Shown here: one piece after another, positions 52,551-60,629 of the stretch
How the letters are laid out: the number at the start of each line of letters is the position of its first letter
Position numbering within the stretch: position 1 is the first letter of the stretch
DNA from: a virus
Length of the DNA stretch: 62,550 bases
Direction: 5' to 3' (one strand)
IMG/VR virus record: IMGVR_UViG_3300042402_005680
Coordinates: 1-62,550 of that record
Made by a program: the position numbers and the translations under genes
Notes under the pieces: generated by a model
Database searches by the model: none
What the model was told of the DNA's origin: nothing
Seen by the model: only the letters and a program-made list of their open reading frames with translations

Positions 52551-53633
52551 CTAGAGTGTTAAAACTTGTAGAGTTTCTCCAGCGTACTGTTCTTCTTCTT
52601 TGATATAGGCATAAAACTGCTGAACAGCTTGTTCTTTGTTTTTTGCTTCAATATCAAAGTCTGCATATTGCAGCATTGGAACAGTAAGTGCGAGAAGTTC
52701 TTCGTCCCACAGTAGCTCTGCATGAGCATTAGGCTTCATCCAGTATTCTTCATTCTCTAAAGGAAACGGATGACTAGTATGAAATAGAGGACGAACCTCT
52801 TTCCAAGTTTTAACAGATTCAATAAACCACGGATGGTTTACGGTAATGTGCTCTACATCTCGATTTTTTTGGTTAACAACCGTTCCTGCAGAATTCTTTA
52901 CTTTGTCGGTTTTAGTCATGAGATGGCAAGCATAGTGATGAGTATCTAATGTAGCACGAGTAGGAATACGAGCACAAAGCTCTAGTACGTGTTCGATGCC
53001 GTAACCAGATTTTGCTTTATCTTCGTTTTCAACAGCTAGACATTGCTGAGCATAGTCTGAGAGATATTGAAAATTAGTAGCAAAGCGGTTAATACCGTCA
53101 ATATGTTTTCCGCCATACAAACCTTGCAGGTGAATATTCATAGTAAAATCACGAGCAGGCAAATTCATAAGCTTACCATAGAGAGCATGGTACTCTAGGT
53201 CACGAATAGAATTTTGAACTACATCAGAACTGCTAGAACCTAGAACAGTATATTGTCCAGGATGAACACTGACACGAATTTCGTATTTGCGAGCAATTTC
53301 CCCAGCCTGTGCTAGAATAGTAGAAATCTTTGGCATAATTTCATCATACCAAGGTTTAGTAAAATCTAGTGTGTAGCAAGGAAAGAGTTCAGATGAGATA
53401 CGAAAACTACGAAGATTGCGAGGTTGGTCGTTGAAATACGTAGATAGGGAGTCTAGAAGCTTACGACAATTTTCAAGTGCTTTAGACTGTACTTTTTGTT
53501 TGCCTTCTGCTTTAAGAGCGTAAGTTTTTGTAGTAGTTCCAAAGTTATAGCGTTTTGCTTTAGCTGCGTCAATCCACTGACAACACTGAGAAATACGCCA
53601 ATCAGTACGAGTTTTGTTAAAATAGCTGGTCAT
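52551..53633 (-). CDS. uvdE: UV-damage endonuclease UvdE/UvsE
   Basis: 360 residues. TIM-barrel features of UVDE: FRISSELFPCYTLDFTKPWY, IRVSVHPGQYTVLGSSSSDV (metal His), MNIHLQGLYGGK, LAVENEDKAKSGYGIEHVLE and ATLDTHHYACH (metal Asp/His). It nicks DNA 5' of UV photoproducts and other lesions. T4-like marine phages often carry a uvsE-like gene. Classical promoter at 53661-53689. Confidence 0.93.
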   Translation of the reverse strand: MTSYFNKTRTDWRISQCCQWIDAAKAKRYNFGTTTKTYALKAEGKQKVQSKALENCRKLLDSLSTYFNDQPRNLRSFRISSELFPCYTLDFTKPWYDEIMPKISTILAQAGEIARKYEIRVSVHPGQYTVLGSSSSDVVQNSIRDLEYHALYGKLMNLPARDFTMNIHLQGLYGGKHIDGINRFATNFQYLSDYAQQCLAVENEDKAKSGYGIEHVLELCARIPTRATLDTHHYACHLMTKTDKVKNSAGTVVNQKNRDVEHITVNHPWFIESVKTWKEVRPLFHTSHPFPLENEEYWMKPNAHAELLWDEELLALTVPMLQYADFDIEAKNKEQAVQQFYAYIKEEEQYAGETLQVLTL

Positions 53634-53660
53634 AGTAATCCTATAGTTAAGTTACAGATT

Positions 53661-53689
53661 ACTATACGAGTTTAAATACTGAATGTCAA
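53661..53689 (-). promoter_or_regulatory. Consensus sigma70 promoter for uvdE
   Basis: Minus strand TTGACA, 17 bases, TATAGT. Confidence 0.85.
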
Positions 53690-53696
53690 CTAAAAA

Positions 53697-54371
53697 TTAA
53701 CTTTCAGGGGTGAGTACAATTCGGAAAGTTCCGTTTTCTAGCATGTCATTTTCACCCCCTTCCTCTTCATCTTCTTCTTCGTCGTCGCCTTCGTCGTTTT
53801 CAGGCATACCTGCTAACTGCCTAAATTTAGCCATGTGTACATCATTAATATAAGAGTGCTCTTCTGCTAAGCCCATACGCTCTGCATTATCCATAATAAG
53901 TTCCGCAAACTCTTCTGCTTTTTCGTATTCTTCTTCGTCAATAGAACCCATTGCAATTGCCTGTTTTTCTAGTCTAAAGAATAAATCTTGAAGCATCATA
54001 GTCTCTACAATAAGATGAATCATATCAGTTTTACCGCGAATATTACTGTATAGAGCCTGTGCTGAGGGACAGATATCGAAATGTCTAGTAGTATAATCAC
54101 CAATAGTTATTTGCTGAGAGTTAGTAGAATCACTATTTTCGGATTCCATCATCTCTCCCATTTCTTCCATCTCTTTTTCTTCGCTAGACTCTTCATCATC
54201 GCTAAACTTATAGTAACCATAAATAGACTCGATATAGTGGTCTATATCGTTAATCTTGTTTTGCACCCAAGGCTCTAACTCGTCAGTAGGCTTAATCATA
54301 CCTAAGAGCTCTGTGGAGTATGCGATAGCTTTTTTTAAGCTGCTACGTGCCATTTTACCTTCATAACTCAT
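53697..54371 (-). CDS. Conserved phage protein with acidic low-complexity segments, 224 aa
   Basis: The start ARSSLKKAIAYSTELLGMIK...WVQNKINDIDHYIESIYGYY is a helical module seen in many T4-like phages, often near structural or assembly genes. It is followed by two very acidic stretches (EESSEEKEMEEMGEMMES and GDDEEEDEEEGGE). Role unknown. A possible internal ATG (MARSSL) lies six codons in. Confidence 0.65.
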   Translation of the reverse strand: MSYEGKMARSSLKKAIAYSTELLGMIKPTDELEPWVQNKINDIDHYIESIYGYYKFSDDEESSEEKEMEEMGEMMESENSDSTNSQQITIGDYTTRHFDICPSAQALYSNIRGKTDMIHLIVETMMLQDLFFRLEKQAIAMGSIDEEEYEKAEEFAELIMDNAERMGLAEEHSYINDVHMAKFRQLAGMPENDEGDDEEEDEEEGGENDMLENGTFRIVLTPES

Positions 54372-55252
54372 TTTTTCATCTCACTTACTCGGTCACATAA
54401 TAATTTTTTTATATAATTTTTATCATATATAGTACTTGTAGCTATAAAAAAACACACTCTATTGAGTTTTTTATTTATTTCTATTTTATTTTTAGTTGTT
54501 TCTGGTCTTAAACTACCATCTAGTTCTATATACAAGTCTAGGTCTTTTAAATACCAATCATATAATAAAGTATCGTAAGGATAAGGATATTTGGGTTCTA
54601 CTTCATATGCATATTGATTATGTAAATACTCATCACAAAAATAAGCCTCAGCAGAACTCCTGTATAAAACTCCGTCTAAACCCTTAGTAATATTACCATA
54701 ACCGTTTTTTGTTGTAATAGGTAAATTAGCTTTTGCTATAGCATTATTCCAGGATTTAAAGTATTTATTAATTATATGACTATTTGGGTATTTTAACGTA
54801 TTTGCTCTAAAATCTTTAGACGTAGGTACTCTTTTGTATTGATGATAGAAATCAGTAATAGCTTGAATTATTAAGTTTTCTGTCCAAATAATTTTTTTTG
54901 ACCCGACTAAATTATATATTTCTTCCCAATTTGTAAAGTATCTTTTTATTGTTGTAAAGGATGGAGCATTTTCTGAACTACTATTAGGAAATTTATTGTA
55001 TTTGTTTATATACTCTTTAGTATAGTTCATTATAGAATTTCTACACCAGGTATTATTTTTAACTTGTCTTGTGTTTTTTGGTATTCCGGCTTTTTCTAAT
55101 CCCACATTCCAGCTACCGAATCTATCTACAACTACCCAGCCACTTATGTATCCATTAGCTTTTGAAAATTCGTGTTTAGTCGGACTTCTACCATTTTTAT
55201 GATAAAAATCAGACAAATGAGAAAGTATTTCTTCATCCGTGTATCTTGTCAT
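54368..55252 (-). CDS. Homing-nuclease-like protein: HNH-repeat DNA-binding domain plus PD-(D/E)XK-like nuclease, 294 aa
   Basis: Three repeats of the homing-endonuclease-associated unit (EEILSHLSDFYHKNGRSPTK...FGSWNVGLEKAG; IIQAITDFYHQYKRVPTSKD...FKSWNNAIAKA). A C-terminal domain follows with RSSAEAYFCDEYL, YPYDTLLYDWYLKDLDLYIE and LDG, as in EDxHD/Vsr-like group I intron nucleases. Very A/T-rich compared with neighbours, indicating recent arrival. It overlaps the genes on each side by four bases, so it sits between two conserved small-protein genes without breaking them. Confidence 0.8.
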   Translation of the reverse strand: MTRYTDEEILSHLSDFYHKNGRSPTKHEFSKANGYISGWVVVDRFGSWNVGLEKAGIPKNTRQVKNNTWCRNSIMNYTKEYINKYNKFPNSSSENAPSFTTIKRYFTNWEEIYNLVGSKKIIWTENLIIQAITDFYHQYKRVPTSKDFRANTLKYPNSHIINKYFKSWNNAIAKANLPITTKNGYGNITKGLDGVLYRSSAEAYFCDEYLHNQYAYEVEPKYPYPYDTLLYDWYLKDLDLYIELDGSLRPETTKNKIEINKKLNRVCFFIATSTIYDKNYIKKLLCDRVSEMKK

Positions 55253-55590
55253 TTGGGAGGAGTCTTTTTACTTCCTGTAGGGCTCCAAAGACGTCTACGT
55301 GCCCAATAGTTAGCACTAAACTTATCATCTTTAGTTAAATTACCGGATTCATCACGAATACCTGCGCTACGTGCTAAATAGTTTTTACGTGCTTCGGCAC
55401 TATAGTTGTGTCCGTATTCACGGTGACCGTAGCGTACAACTTTAATCTCATCGCCTTTTTTAGCAAGAACTACTTCTTTATGCTGAGATCCTGAAGTATT
55501 GCGTTTAGGTTTGTTAAAACCTGCAAAACGTTCTCCACGATACTCAATACCCCCACTAGGTAGTCTTTTTACGTCTTTTGTTGTTGCCAT
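55249..55590 (-). CDS. Basic conserved phage protein, 113 aa
   Basis: Lys/Arg/Gly-rich: RGERFAGFNKPKRNTSGSQH, VVRYGHREYGHNYSAEARKN, NYLARSAGI and SANYWARRRLW. The order is familiar from unassigned proteins of large phages. First of a run of short basic proteins from here to 57320. Possibly DNA- or virion-associated. Confidence 0.65.
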   Translation of the reverse strand: MATTKDVKRLPSGGIEYRGERFAGFNKPKRNTSGSQHKEVVLAKKGDEIKVVRYGHREYGHNYSAEARKNYLARSAGIRDESGNLTKDDKFSANYWARRRLWSPTGSKKTPPK

Positions 55591-55684
55591 CTTTCTTTAC
55601 CTCAACAGTCTTTGGTTTTTTAGGGCGAGCTTTTGAGGGCTTCTGCCCTAAAAAAGTTGACTGAAAACTAGGAGCGATACTCAT
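55556..55684 (-). CDS. Short Lys-rich protein, 42 aa
   Basis: ATG at 55684 overlaps the previous stop (ATGA). KPSKARPKKPKTVEVKKDG, then an Arg/Lys end. Overlaps the next gene by 35 bases in a different frame. Part of the basic-protein run. Confidence 0.5.
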   Translation of the reverse strand: MSIAPSFQSTFLGQKPSKARPKKPKTVEVKKDGNNKRRKKTT

Positions 55685-55938
55685 TTCATTTTCCTGTAAG
55701 GACGTACTTTTTTAGCTATCTTTTCAGGCTGAGAAACAAACTGCTTTCCTTCTTTTGTGCCTTCTCGTTTTGCACGATTAGTAGCAGCTTTCTCTCCTGA
55801 AGAAAGAGCTTTCCACGCACGCTCTGGCAGATATCTACCTCTCTCTGTCCGTGGCTTATCTCCTTCTTTTTCAGACGAGTACTGCCATTTTTGCTCTGTC
55901 CAACGCTTTAATGAACGCTGACTGGGTTTCAGAGCCAT
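55681..55938 (-). CDS. Basic phage protein, 85 aa
   Basis: LKRWTEQKWQYSSEKEGDKP, GRYLPERAWKALSSGEKAAT and NRAKREGTKEGKQFVSQPEK form a pattern seen in small basic proteins of large marine phages; net charge is strongly positive. Unknown function. Confidence 0.65.
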   Translation of the reverse strand: MALKPSQRSLKRWTEQKWQYSSEKEGDKPRTERGRYLPERAWKALSSGEKAATNRAKREGTKEGKQFVSQPEKIAKKVRPYRKMK

Positions 55939-55939
55939 T

Positions 55940-56092
55940 TTACTTCTTCTTTTTCTTTAAAATCGCAGCTTGAAGTGCAGGAGGTAGTTTTTTCTGACCG
56001 GCAGTAAGACCGTTAGTTGGCTTCTCTTCTTTACCGTTCATCATTTCTTTCTTACCATTTTTTCCGTTTTTACCATTTGGATGCATTGCCAT
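55940..56092 (-). CDS. Short Lys/Asn/Gly-rich protein, 50 aa
   Basis: ATG at 56092 with AAAGGAGAAATACA upstream. NGKNGKNGKKEMMNGKEEKP and a KKKKK end. Probably disordered and nucleic-acid binding. Confidence 0.6.
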   Translation of the reverse strand: MAMHPNGKNGKNGKKEMMNGKEEKPTNGLTAGQKKLPPALQAAILKKKKK

Positions 56093-56104
56093 TGTATTTC
56101 TCCT

Positions 56105-56263
56105 TTATGATTTGCCTCGGTGGCCTAAATCAATCTTTTTACCTTTATGAGGACCAGATTTTCGTGCTATTAACCCTCGAGCCACGAGTCTAGCTCTATT
56201 GGTAGAACCAATAGGCTTTCCTTCTTTATGTTTTTTTAGCAGCTCAGAATAGTTAATTTTCAT
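56105..56263 (-). CDS. Short basic protein, 52 aa
   Basis: ATG at 56263 overlaps the stop of the DUF5872-like gene (TAATGA). NYSELLKKHKEGKPIGSTNR, ARLVARGLIARKSGPHKGKK. A longer frame to 56332 is only an overlap artefact of the gene upstream. Confidence 0.6.
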   Translation of the reverse strand: MKINYSELLKKHKEGKPIGSTNRARLVARGLIARKSGPHKGKKIDLGHRGKS

Positions 56264-56439
56264 TATTTTTTGTAACCGCCACCTGCGCGTTTGTATTCGC
56301 TCGCGAGCAGCTGCGCTTTTCTCGCGCTCCACTGACCGGGAGCACCGCCTTTATCGCCAGCTTTTATACGCTCAAAAATCTGCTTACGTAGAGTTGGTTT
56401 AGTGTAAACTCCAGCCTCATTTACCGTAGATTTCTTCAT
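56263..56439 (-). CDS. DUF5872-like basic protein, 58 aa
   Basis: ATG at 56439. KPTLRKQIFERIKAGDKGGA and PGQWSARKAQLLASEYKRAG are the DUF5872 signature seen in jumbo phages and other large DNA viruses. Small, basic; likely nucleic-acid associated. Confidence 0.7.
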   Translation of the reverse strand: MKKSTVNEAGVYTKPTLRKQIFERIKAGDKGGAPGQWSARKAQLLASEYKRAGGGYKK

Positions 56440-56566
56440 TCTTTACAACTCCATGCATTAGCGCTTTAGGCGTTTTCTGTATTTTATGCTTATTAGTAGA
56501 GCCTGCGTTTACGGGTGGAATTTTTTTTAGTTTTTTGCTAGTTACTGGTTTGATAATCTTTCCCAT
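56417..56566 (-). CDS. Short basic protein, 49 aa
   Basis: ATG at 56566. KIIKPVTSKKLKKIPPVNAG, then a short Lys-containing tail. Overlaps the DUF5872-like start by 23 bases. Confidence 0.5.
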   Translation of the reverse strand: MGKIIKPVTSKKLKKIPPVNAGSTNKHKIQKTPKALMHGVVKNEEIYGK

Positions 56567-56569
56567 AGC

Positions 56570-56794
56570 TTACTTCTTCCTAGCAGCGCGGGCTTTCATC
56601 ATTGCAGCAGCTGCTACTCTAGCACCTGCTTCTTCACTGCCATACTGTTCAGCCGCAGAAGCAGCTATCTTAGAGAATTGCTTTCCCTTTTTACCAATAT
56701 CTTTTCCGGCTACAGCCCGTTTGGCTAAAGAACTTCGTTCTTTTTTAGTAAGCATTTCCATGCCTGGGTGCTTAGAAGGTACTTTTTTTGCCAT
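56570..56794 (-). CDS. Lys/Ala-rich basic protein, 74 aa
   Basis: MAKKVPSKHPGMEMLTKKER, then AAASAAEQ-type helix and an AAAAMMKARAARKK end, reminiscent of histone H1-like or virion-packaged peptides. Part of the basic run. Confidence 0.6.
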   Translation of the reverse strand: MAKKVPSKHPGMEMLTKKERSSLAKRAVAGKDIGKKGKQFSKIAASAAEQYGSEEAGARVAAAAMMKARAARKK

Positions 56795-56796
56795 GC

Positions 56797-57117
56797 TTAA
56801 CTCCTACTCATATATGCACTAGATCCAAAGAATGTAGCTACTACACCTGCTTGTGCTATATAAAACATCTGCAGTAGGTTATCTAACGCACTAACACGTT
56901 CTGTGCTGATAAACGGAAGAAAGAGAATGATAGTAAAAACAACCATACTCATCATCGCTACCCACGCCATTTGACGTAGTTGGTCTTCTTTTGCGTCTTT
57001 ATTTTCTAATTCAAGTATTTTTTCGGCGTTAGTCATTTCTTCATCAGAAACAATTCCATCACCGTCTGAGTCAAATTGATTGTACTTGCTATCAGCTTCT
57101 AGTTTTTTACCGGCCAA
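56797..57117 (-). CDS. EF-hand membrane protein, 106 aa
   Basis: One canonical calcium-binding loop at about residues 16-27 (DSDGDGIVSDEE) on a helix-loop-helix. A hydrophilic helix and two membrane helices (AMMSMVVFTIILFLPF and MFYIAQAGVVATFFGSSAYM) follow. Similar EF-hand membrane proteins occur in marine T4-like phages. Calcium sensing at the membrane, or a holin-like role, is conjecture. Confidence 0.8.
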   Translation of the reverse strand: MAGKKLEADSKYNQFDSDGDGIVSDEEMTNAEKILELENKDAKEDQLRQMAWVAMMSMVVFTIILFLPFISTERVSALDNLLQMFYIAQAGVVATFFGSSAYMSRS

Positions 57118-57128
57118 TAGGTCTCTCC

Positions 57129-57320
57129 TTACTTTTTAGATTTACCTGCGGCAGAAAGGGCAATAGCAATAGCTTGTTTACGTTGTGCTTCACTTTTTGA
57201 AATGCCTTCTTCCTTAGCTAGGGTAGATACGGCTTTACGTCTGGTCTTGCCAGGTTTTTTCATTAATTCTTTTATGTTAGCGCTAATAGTGCGCTGACTA
57301 GAGCCACGTTTTAGAGGCAT
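57129..57320 (-). CDS. Basic helical protein, 63 aa
   Basis: KELMKKPGKTRRKAVSTLAK and SKSEAQRKQAIAIALSAAG: a Lys-rich helical pair, as in many phage small proteins with unknown role (DUF6496-like layout). End of the basic run. Confidence 0.6.
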   Translation of the reverse strand: MPLKRGSSQRTISANIKELMKKPGKTRRKAVSTLAKEEGISKSEAQRKQAIAIALSAAGKSKK

Positions 57321-57324
57321 TAGC

Positions 57325-57522
57325 TTACTCCCGTTCTAAGAACTCATAAGGTAAGTACTTTTGATATAGAGACCAGAAAAGCAGGTATTTAGGAAGAGTT
57401 AGCAGAGGATAGCTACGCTGAGCTCGAATTAAGCTGATAACTTTCTTCCTGTCCGTTTCCGATAAAGGCTGGTCTAATAATCGCTGAAATTGGCTTCTCG
57501 AGAGCCGTCTTACTTTTATCAT
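57325..57522 (-). CDS. Hypothetical protein, 65 aa
   Basis: Basic N-terminal half (RRLSRSQFQRLLDQPLSETD), then an aromatic stretch (YLLFWSLYQKYLPYEFLE). Overlaps the end of phoH by 110 bases in another frame, which lowers confidence. Confidence 0.45.
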   Translation of the reverse strand: MIKVRRLSRSQFQRLLDQPLSETDRKKVISLIRAQRSYPLLTLPKYLLFWSLYQKYLPYEFLERE

Positions 57523-58153
57523 CTGAATCTATGTATTTTAAAATATCTCTAACAAGAGCACTACGAACTACGTCAGAATTGTTATAACGAATAATATGCA
57601 CACTCTCACACAGCTTTAGCTTTTCAATAGCCCACTGTAATCCGTTAGTGCCTTTTATATCGCTTTGAGTTAAGTCACCAGTAATTACTACTTTAACGTT
57701 TTCACCGAAACGAGTTAAAAACATTCGCATCTGTTCGATAGTAGTATTTTGCGCTTCGTCTAAGATAATAAAGGCGTCTGAAAAAGTGCGACCACGCATA
57801 AAGGCTAAAGGTGCAATCTCTATTTCGCCTGTTTGAGTAAGGTCTTGAACTCTTCTAGGGTTGCTAAGACTAATAAAAGCATCCATAAGAGGTAATAAGT
57901 ATGGGTCTAGTTTTTCTTTTATATCGCCTGGCAGAAACCCGATATCTTCGGTAGCAACTACAGGGCGTACAATAATAATTCTATCTACAAATGCGAATTC
58001 TAAGTATTCTAGTGCTTTAGCTGCTGCTAAGAAAGTTTTTCCGCTTCCCGCAGCTCCTGTAGCAAAGATAACATTTTTTTCTGTTACTGCGCTAATAAAC
58101 TCACGCTGTTTTTTATTCTTTGGTTCGACGACAATGCTTTTTTTCTTGTTCAT
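57413..58153 (-). CDS. phoH: PhoH-like P-loop ATPase
   Basis: 246 residues. FATGAAGSGKTFLAAAKALE (Walker A, about 33-45), RIIIVRPVVATEDIGFLPGD, FIILDEAQNTTIEQMRMFLT (Walker B), and VVITGDLTQSDIKGTNGLQW are the full PhoH set. PhoH is common in marine phages and is often listed as a phosphate-starvation gene, although its role, probably an RNA-related ATPase/helicase, is not settled. Full length for phage members. Confidence 0.94.
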   Translation of the reverse strand: MNKKKSIVVEPKNKKQREFISAVTEKNVIFATGAAGSGKTFLAAAKALEYLEFAFVDRIIIVRPVVATEDIGFLPGDIKEKLDPYLLPLMDAFISLSNPRRVQDLTQTGEIEIAPLAFMRGRTFSDAFIILDEAQNTTIEQMRMFLTRFGENVKVVITGDLTQSDIKGTNGLQWAIEKLKLCESVHIIRYNNSDVVRSALVRDILKYIDSDDKSKTALEKPISAIIRPAFIGNGQEESYQLNSSSA

Positions 58154-58156
58154 TAA

Positions 58157-58861
58157 TTACCTATCCACCGGGAAACATAAAAAGTTTTCGGTTAACGTCT
58201 CTCTAATCTCGTATCCTAGACTCTCTATTTGTCTTCGCAGTCTAGGCACATCAGATTTTAAAAACTCAATAAATATGATAGGCTTACATCTTTTAATTGT
58301 TTCTATGGCTCCCAAAAGAACTTTTTCCTCCATGCCTTCAACATCTATCTTAAGCAAGTCTAGCCTCTCAAAGTTTAGAGAATCTAATTTTCTTACCGGA
58401 ACTGCTTCGTATGTAGAAGTTGTTTGGCCGATGTACTCTTTGTTATTTTTTTGTGGATCAATCTCCACTCCACCATAGTTTGATACTAAAGAATAGTCAA
58501 AAATAGGTACAGGAATCACTGAATCTTCGTTACCTATAGCTAACTGATGACAGAACATATTCGAAAAACAATTTAACGCTATAGAACCACATACCATGTA
58601 GTACAGTGCTCTCTGCGGTTCAAAAGAGATAACAGTGCTATTAGGGTTAGCGTGCTTTAACTCAAAAGAAAACCATCCTAAGTTTGCGCCAACATCTACT
58701 ATAACAGGAGCTGGCATGTCCCTAACAATTGCACTTAATCTATCTAAATGAGACTGGTCTATATGTTTTCTATGTTCTTTATAATAGAGACCTTGATTAG
58801 TATCAGTATTTAGTATAATGAGCTTGCCAAAATGAGTCTCAAGTATTTCTGTGTAGTGCAT
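58157..58861 (-). CDS. FkbM-family SAM methyltransferase, 234 aa
   Basis: PVIVDVGANLGWFSFELKHA (SAM motif I, V-D-V-G-A-N-x-G), STVISFEPQRALYYMVCGSI (acidic F-E-P), and LDLLKIDVEGMEEKVLLGA (K-I-D-V-E-G) are the FkbM hallmarks. It transfers methyl to a hydroxyl, often on a sugar or lipid. It overlaps the nuclease gene upstream by 23 bases. Confidence 0.92.
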   Translation of the reverse strand: MHYTEILETHFGKLIILNTDTNQGLYYKEHRKHIDQSHLDRLSAIVRDMPAPVIVDVGANLGWFSFELKHANPNSTVISFEPQRALYYMVCGSIALNCFSNMFCHQLAIGNEDSVIPVPIFDYSLVSNYGGVEIDPQKNNKEYIGQTTSTYEAVPVRKLDSLNFERLDLLKIDVEGMEEKVLLGAIETIKRCKPIIFIEFLKSDVPRLRRQIESLGYEIRETLTENFLCFPVDR

Positions 58862-59537
58862 AATAACTCTTTATTCTATATTTTAATTCGGGTAAATAAT
58901 GATGCGGACTTCCCGTAAACACGGTGGAAGACCCATCTTCAACAGCCATAAGTATATAAAATCTATCTACTTGGGTATTAAATAACTTATTATGCGCGGT
59001 ACAATAAAAAGTAGCTTGTAAATAGTAGTCTTTTATCTGGCTAACTGTTTTCTTTTTTCTAGAAGTTTTGTAGTCTATTACAACTAACTTATCATTCCAG
59101 TAACCAACCCCGTCACACCTACCAGCTATTTTAAGTTCTGAATCCCATACCACAAATTCCTGTGATACTGAACGAAAATTATTGGCAAGTAGATGTTTTA
59201 TTAGCTCTACGGTCATAGTTCTAATAAAGGGTTTTTCTTCATTAAGTCCAGAAGAAGCTATAAAACTTTTGGCTTGCTCTTTGGTGGGACAGTCATACTC
59301 TTCGTATAAACGCTCTAGGTAATTGTGAAGTATCGTACCACGCTCTGCGGCAGCCTCTTTTATTCTGTTAGCCTCTTCTTCTCCTATACTATCAATCCAC
59401 CGTTGTAACCAAGTTTTATTTGCGGTAGCTCCTAGCATAGTTGTAATGCTAGGAAAGGTTCCTTCGGGAGTAGTGTACACTCGACCAGAAGGAGAGTCTA
59501 TGTTAATTATTTCTCTACACTGATTATATGTTAGCAT
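58839..59537 (-). CDS. PD-(D/E)XK exonuclease (RecB/Cas4-like), 232 aa
   Basis: ATG at 59537 (MLTYNQC) is chosen; the frame continues to 59576. EEEANRIKEAAAERGTILHN has the motif I helix with the conserved His; ELKIAGRCDGVGYWND and LVVIDYKTSRKK give the G-x-x-D...D-x-K core; DYYLQATFYC is the Q-x-x-x-Y motif. This is the RecB-like exonuclease family used in phage recombination or host DNA degradation. Confidence 0.88.
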   Translation of the reverse strand: MLTYNQCREIINIDSPSGRVYTTPEGTFPSITTMLGATANKTWLQRWIDSIGEEEANRIKEAAAERGTILHNYLERLYEEYDCPTKEQAKSFIASSGLNEEKPFIRTMTVELIKHLLANNFRSVSQEFVVWDSELKIAGRCDGVGYWNDKLVVIDYKTSRKKKTVSQIKDYYLQATFYCTAHNKLFNTQVDRFYILMAVEDGSSTVFTGSPHHYLPELKYRIKSYYALHRNT

Positions 59538-59570
59538 AATATTTATACTTTGGCAATCAAAAAATTTAAA

Positions 59571-59600
59571 AACCAAAGAGAACGTTAGCTCTCTTTGGTT
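59571..59600 (-). terminator. Terminator after the 27-aa gene
   Basis: 11-bp stem AACCAAAGAGA/TCTCTTTGGTT followed on the minus strand by TTTAAATTTTTT. Confidence 0.85.
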
Positions 59601-59604
59601 TATC

Positions 59605-59688
59605 TTACTTATTAGCTATTATTTTCTTATACGCTAAGAGCGGTTTTTCAAATAATTCGTAGGCCTCTTCATCGGTATAGGGCCACAT
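59605..59688 (-). CDS. Short phage protein, 27 aa
   Basis: ATG at 59688, stop TAA; reads MWPYTDEEAYELFEKPLLAY, like the tiny MWPYT-type peptides of T4-like phages. Weak ribosome site. Directly before a terminator. Confidence 0.5.
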   Translation of the reverse strand: MWPYTDEEAYELFEKPLLAYKKIIANK

Positions 59689-59692
59689 GGTG

Positions 59693-59920
59693 TTACTCTT
59701 TTTTGTCCTTGGTAGAAATAAAAGAATACATATCTATAGCCTTTTTCATCATATCATCAAAAGAGTATGGCTGAAAAGCTTTCATGTATTCATCAATCTG
59801 TATCTTACCAAGAGCTTGCATTTTTTCTGCATAAATCATATTCATTTCAGCTTGCTTATCCATATATTCCTTGGCAAGTTGAAGAATTTCTCCGCGAATC
59901 TCAAAAGGGTTCTTGTTCAT
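59693..59920 (-). CDS. Helical conserved phage protein, 75 aa
   Basis: NPFEIRGEILQLAKEYMDKQ, then EMNMIYAEKMQALGKIQIDE; this pattern recurs in marine T4-like phages with unknown role. Overlaps the previous gene by four bases. Confidence 0.65.
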   Translation of the reverse strand: MNKNPFEIRGEILQLAKEYMDKQAEMNMIYAEKMQALGKIQIDEYMKAFQPYSFDDMMKKAIDMYSFISTKDKKE

Positions 59921-60123
59921 TTCATCGCCCTAGCCATAGCTTCACCAGTTGCGTTAGAATAAGCAGCAATAGACTTCATTGCGATTTTAGTAAATTGTGT
60001 TTGTGCGGCAATAAAATCATGGAGAGGCTTACTAATTTCTTTGTCTTTGACCCAAGTGTTTACCCATGAAGTTTTTGCATTCTGGATTGTATCAATCCAC
60101 ATATTTGTCATATATTCATTCAT
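59917..60123 (-). CDS. Helical protein, phasin-like composition, 68 aa
   Basis: TIQNAKTSWVNTWVKDKEIS, then AQTQFTKIAMKSIAAYSNAT. The amphipathic helices recall phasins, but it is too short for a firm call. Coupled to the 59693-59920 gene. Confidence 0.55.
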   Translation of the reverse strand: MNEYMTNMWIDTIQNAKTSWVNTWVKDKEISKPLHDFIAAQTQFTKIAMKSIAAYSNATGEAMARAMK

Positions 60124-60145
60124 ATTAATTCTCCTGTGTTGTGTG

Positions 60146-60610
60146 TTAGTTTAATAGCCAATAGTTATAATTGAGTAAGGAGGCAAAACTTACCCAAGCA
60201 AGATAAGGTATAAACATTAAGCTAGCGGTACGATTTACTTTCCAAGCCACTACTACATAGCTAACAATAGATAGCCAGAGAGCAACTATATAGTAAAATG
60301 CTGCTTCAAGATTTTCAGCGCCTGAGAATACAGGAGTCCAGATAGTGTTGAGACCCATTTGTAAAGCCCAGAGAGAAATAGCTAGTGCGGTATATTTGTG
60401 AGGACTACTATGCAATAGTTTCCATGCACTAGTTGCTATTAAAAGATATAGAATAGTCCATACAGGTCCAAATAGCCAATTAGGGGGAGAAAAAGAGGGA
60501 CTAACTAAACTAGTATACCAAACGTTAGCGTCTCCCAGCGGGAACACAAAACTAGCAGAACTGGCTACTACAGTGCATAAGTATAGTATTACCCAAATTA
60601 AATATTTCAT
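60146..60610 (-). CDS. tspO: TspO/MBR-family membrane protein
   Basis: 154 residues, five membrane helices. WYTSLVSPSFSPPNWLFGPV is the TspO signature (P-x-x-P-P-x-W-x-F-G-P-V-W), followed by WTILYLLIATSAWKLL, WALQMGLNTIWTPVFSGAEN and YLAWVSFASLLNYNYWLLN. TspO binds tetrapyrroles and in Rhodobacter tunes stress and photopigment genes. Phage tspO genes are reported from marine viruses. Here it is followed by a DUF1127 and an Hsp20 gene upstream, a stress-like group. Confidence 0.94.
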   Translation of the reverse strand: MKYLIWVILYLCTVVASSASFVFPLGDANVWYTSLVSPSFSPPNWLFGPVWTILYLLIATSAWKLLHSSPHKYTALAISLWALQMGLNTIWTPVFSGAENLEAAFYYIVALWLSIVSYVVVAWKVNRTASLMFIPYLAWVSFASLLNYNYWLLN

Positions 60611-60629
60611 TTAGACCTCAAGAAAAAAC

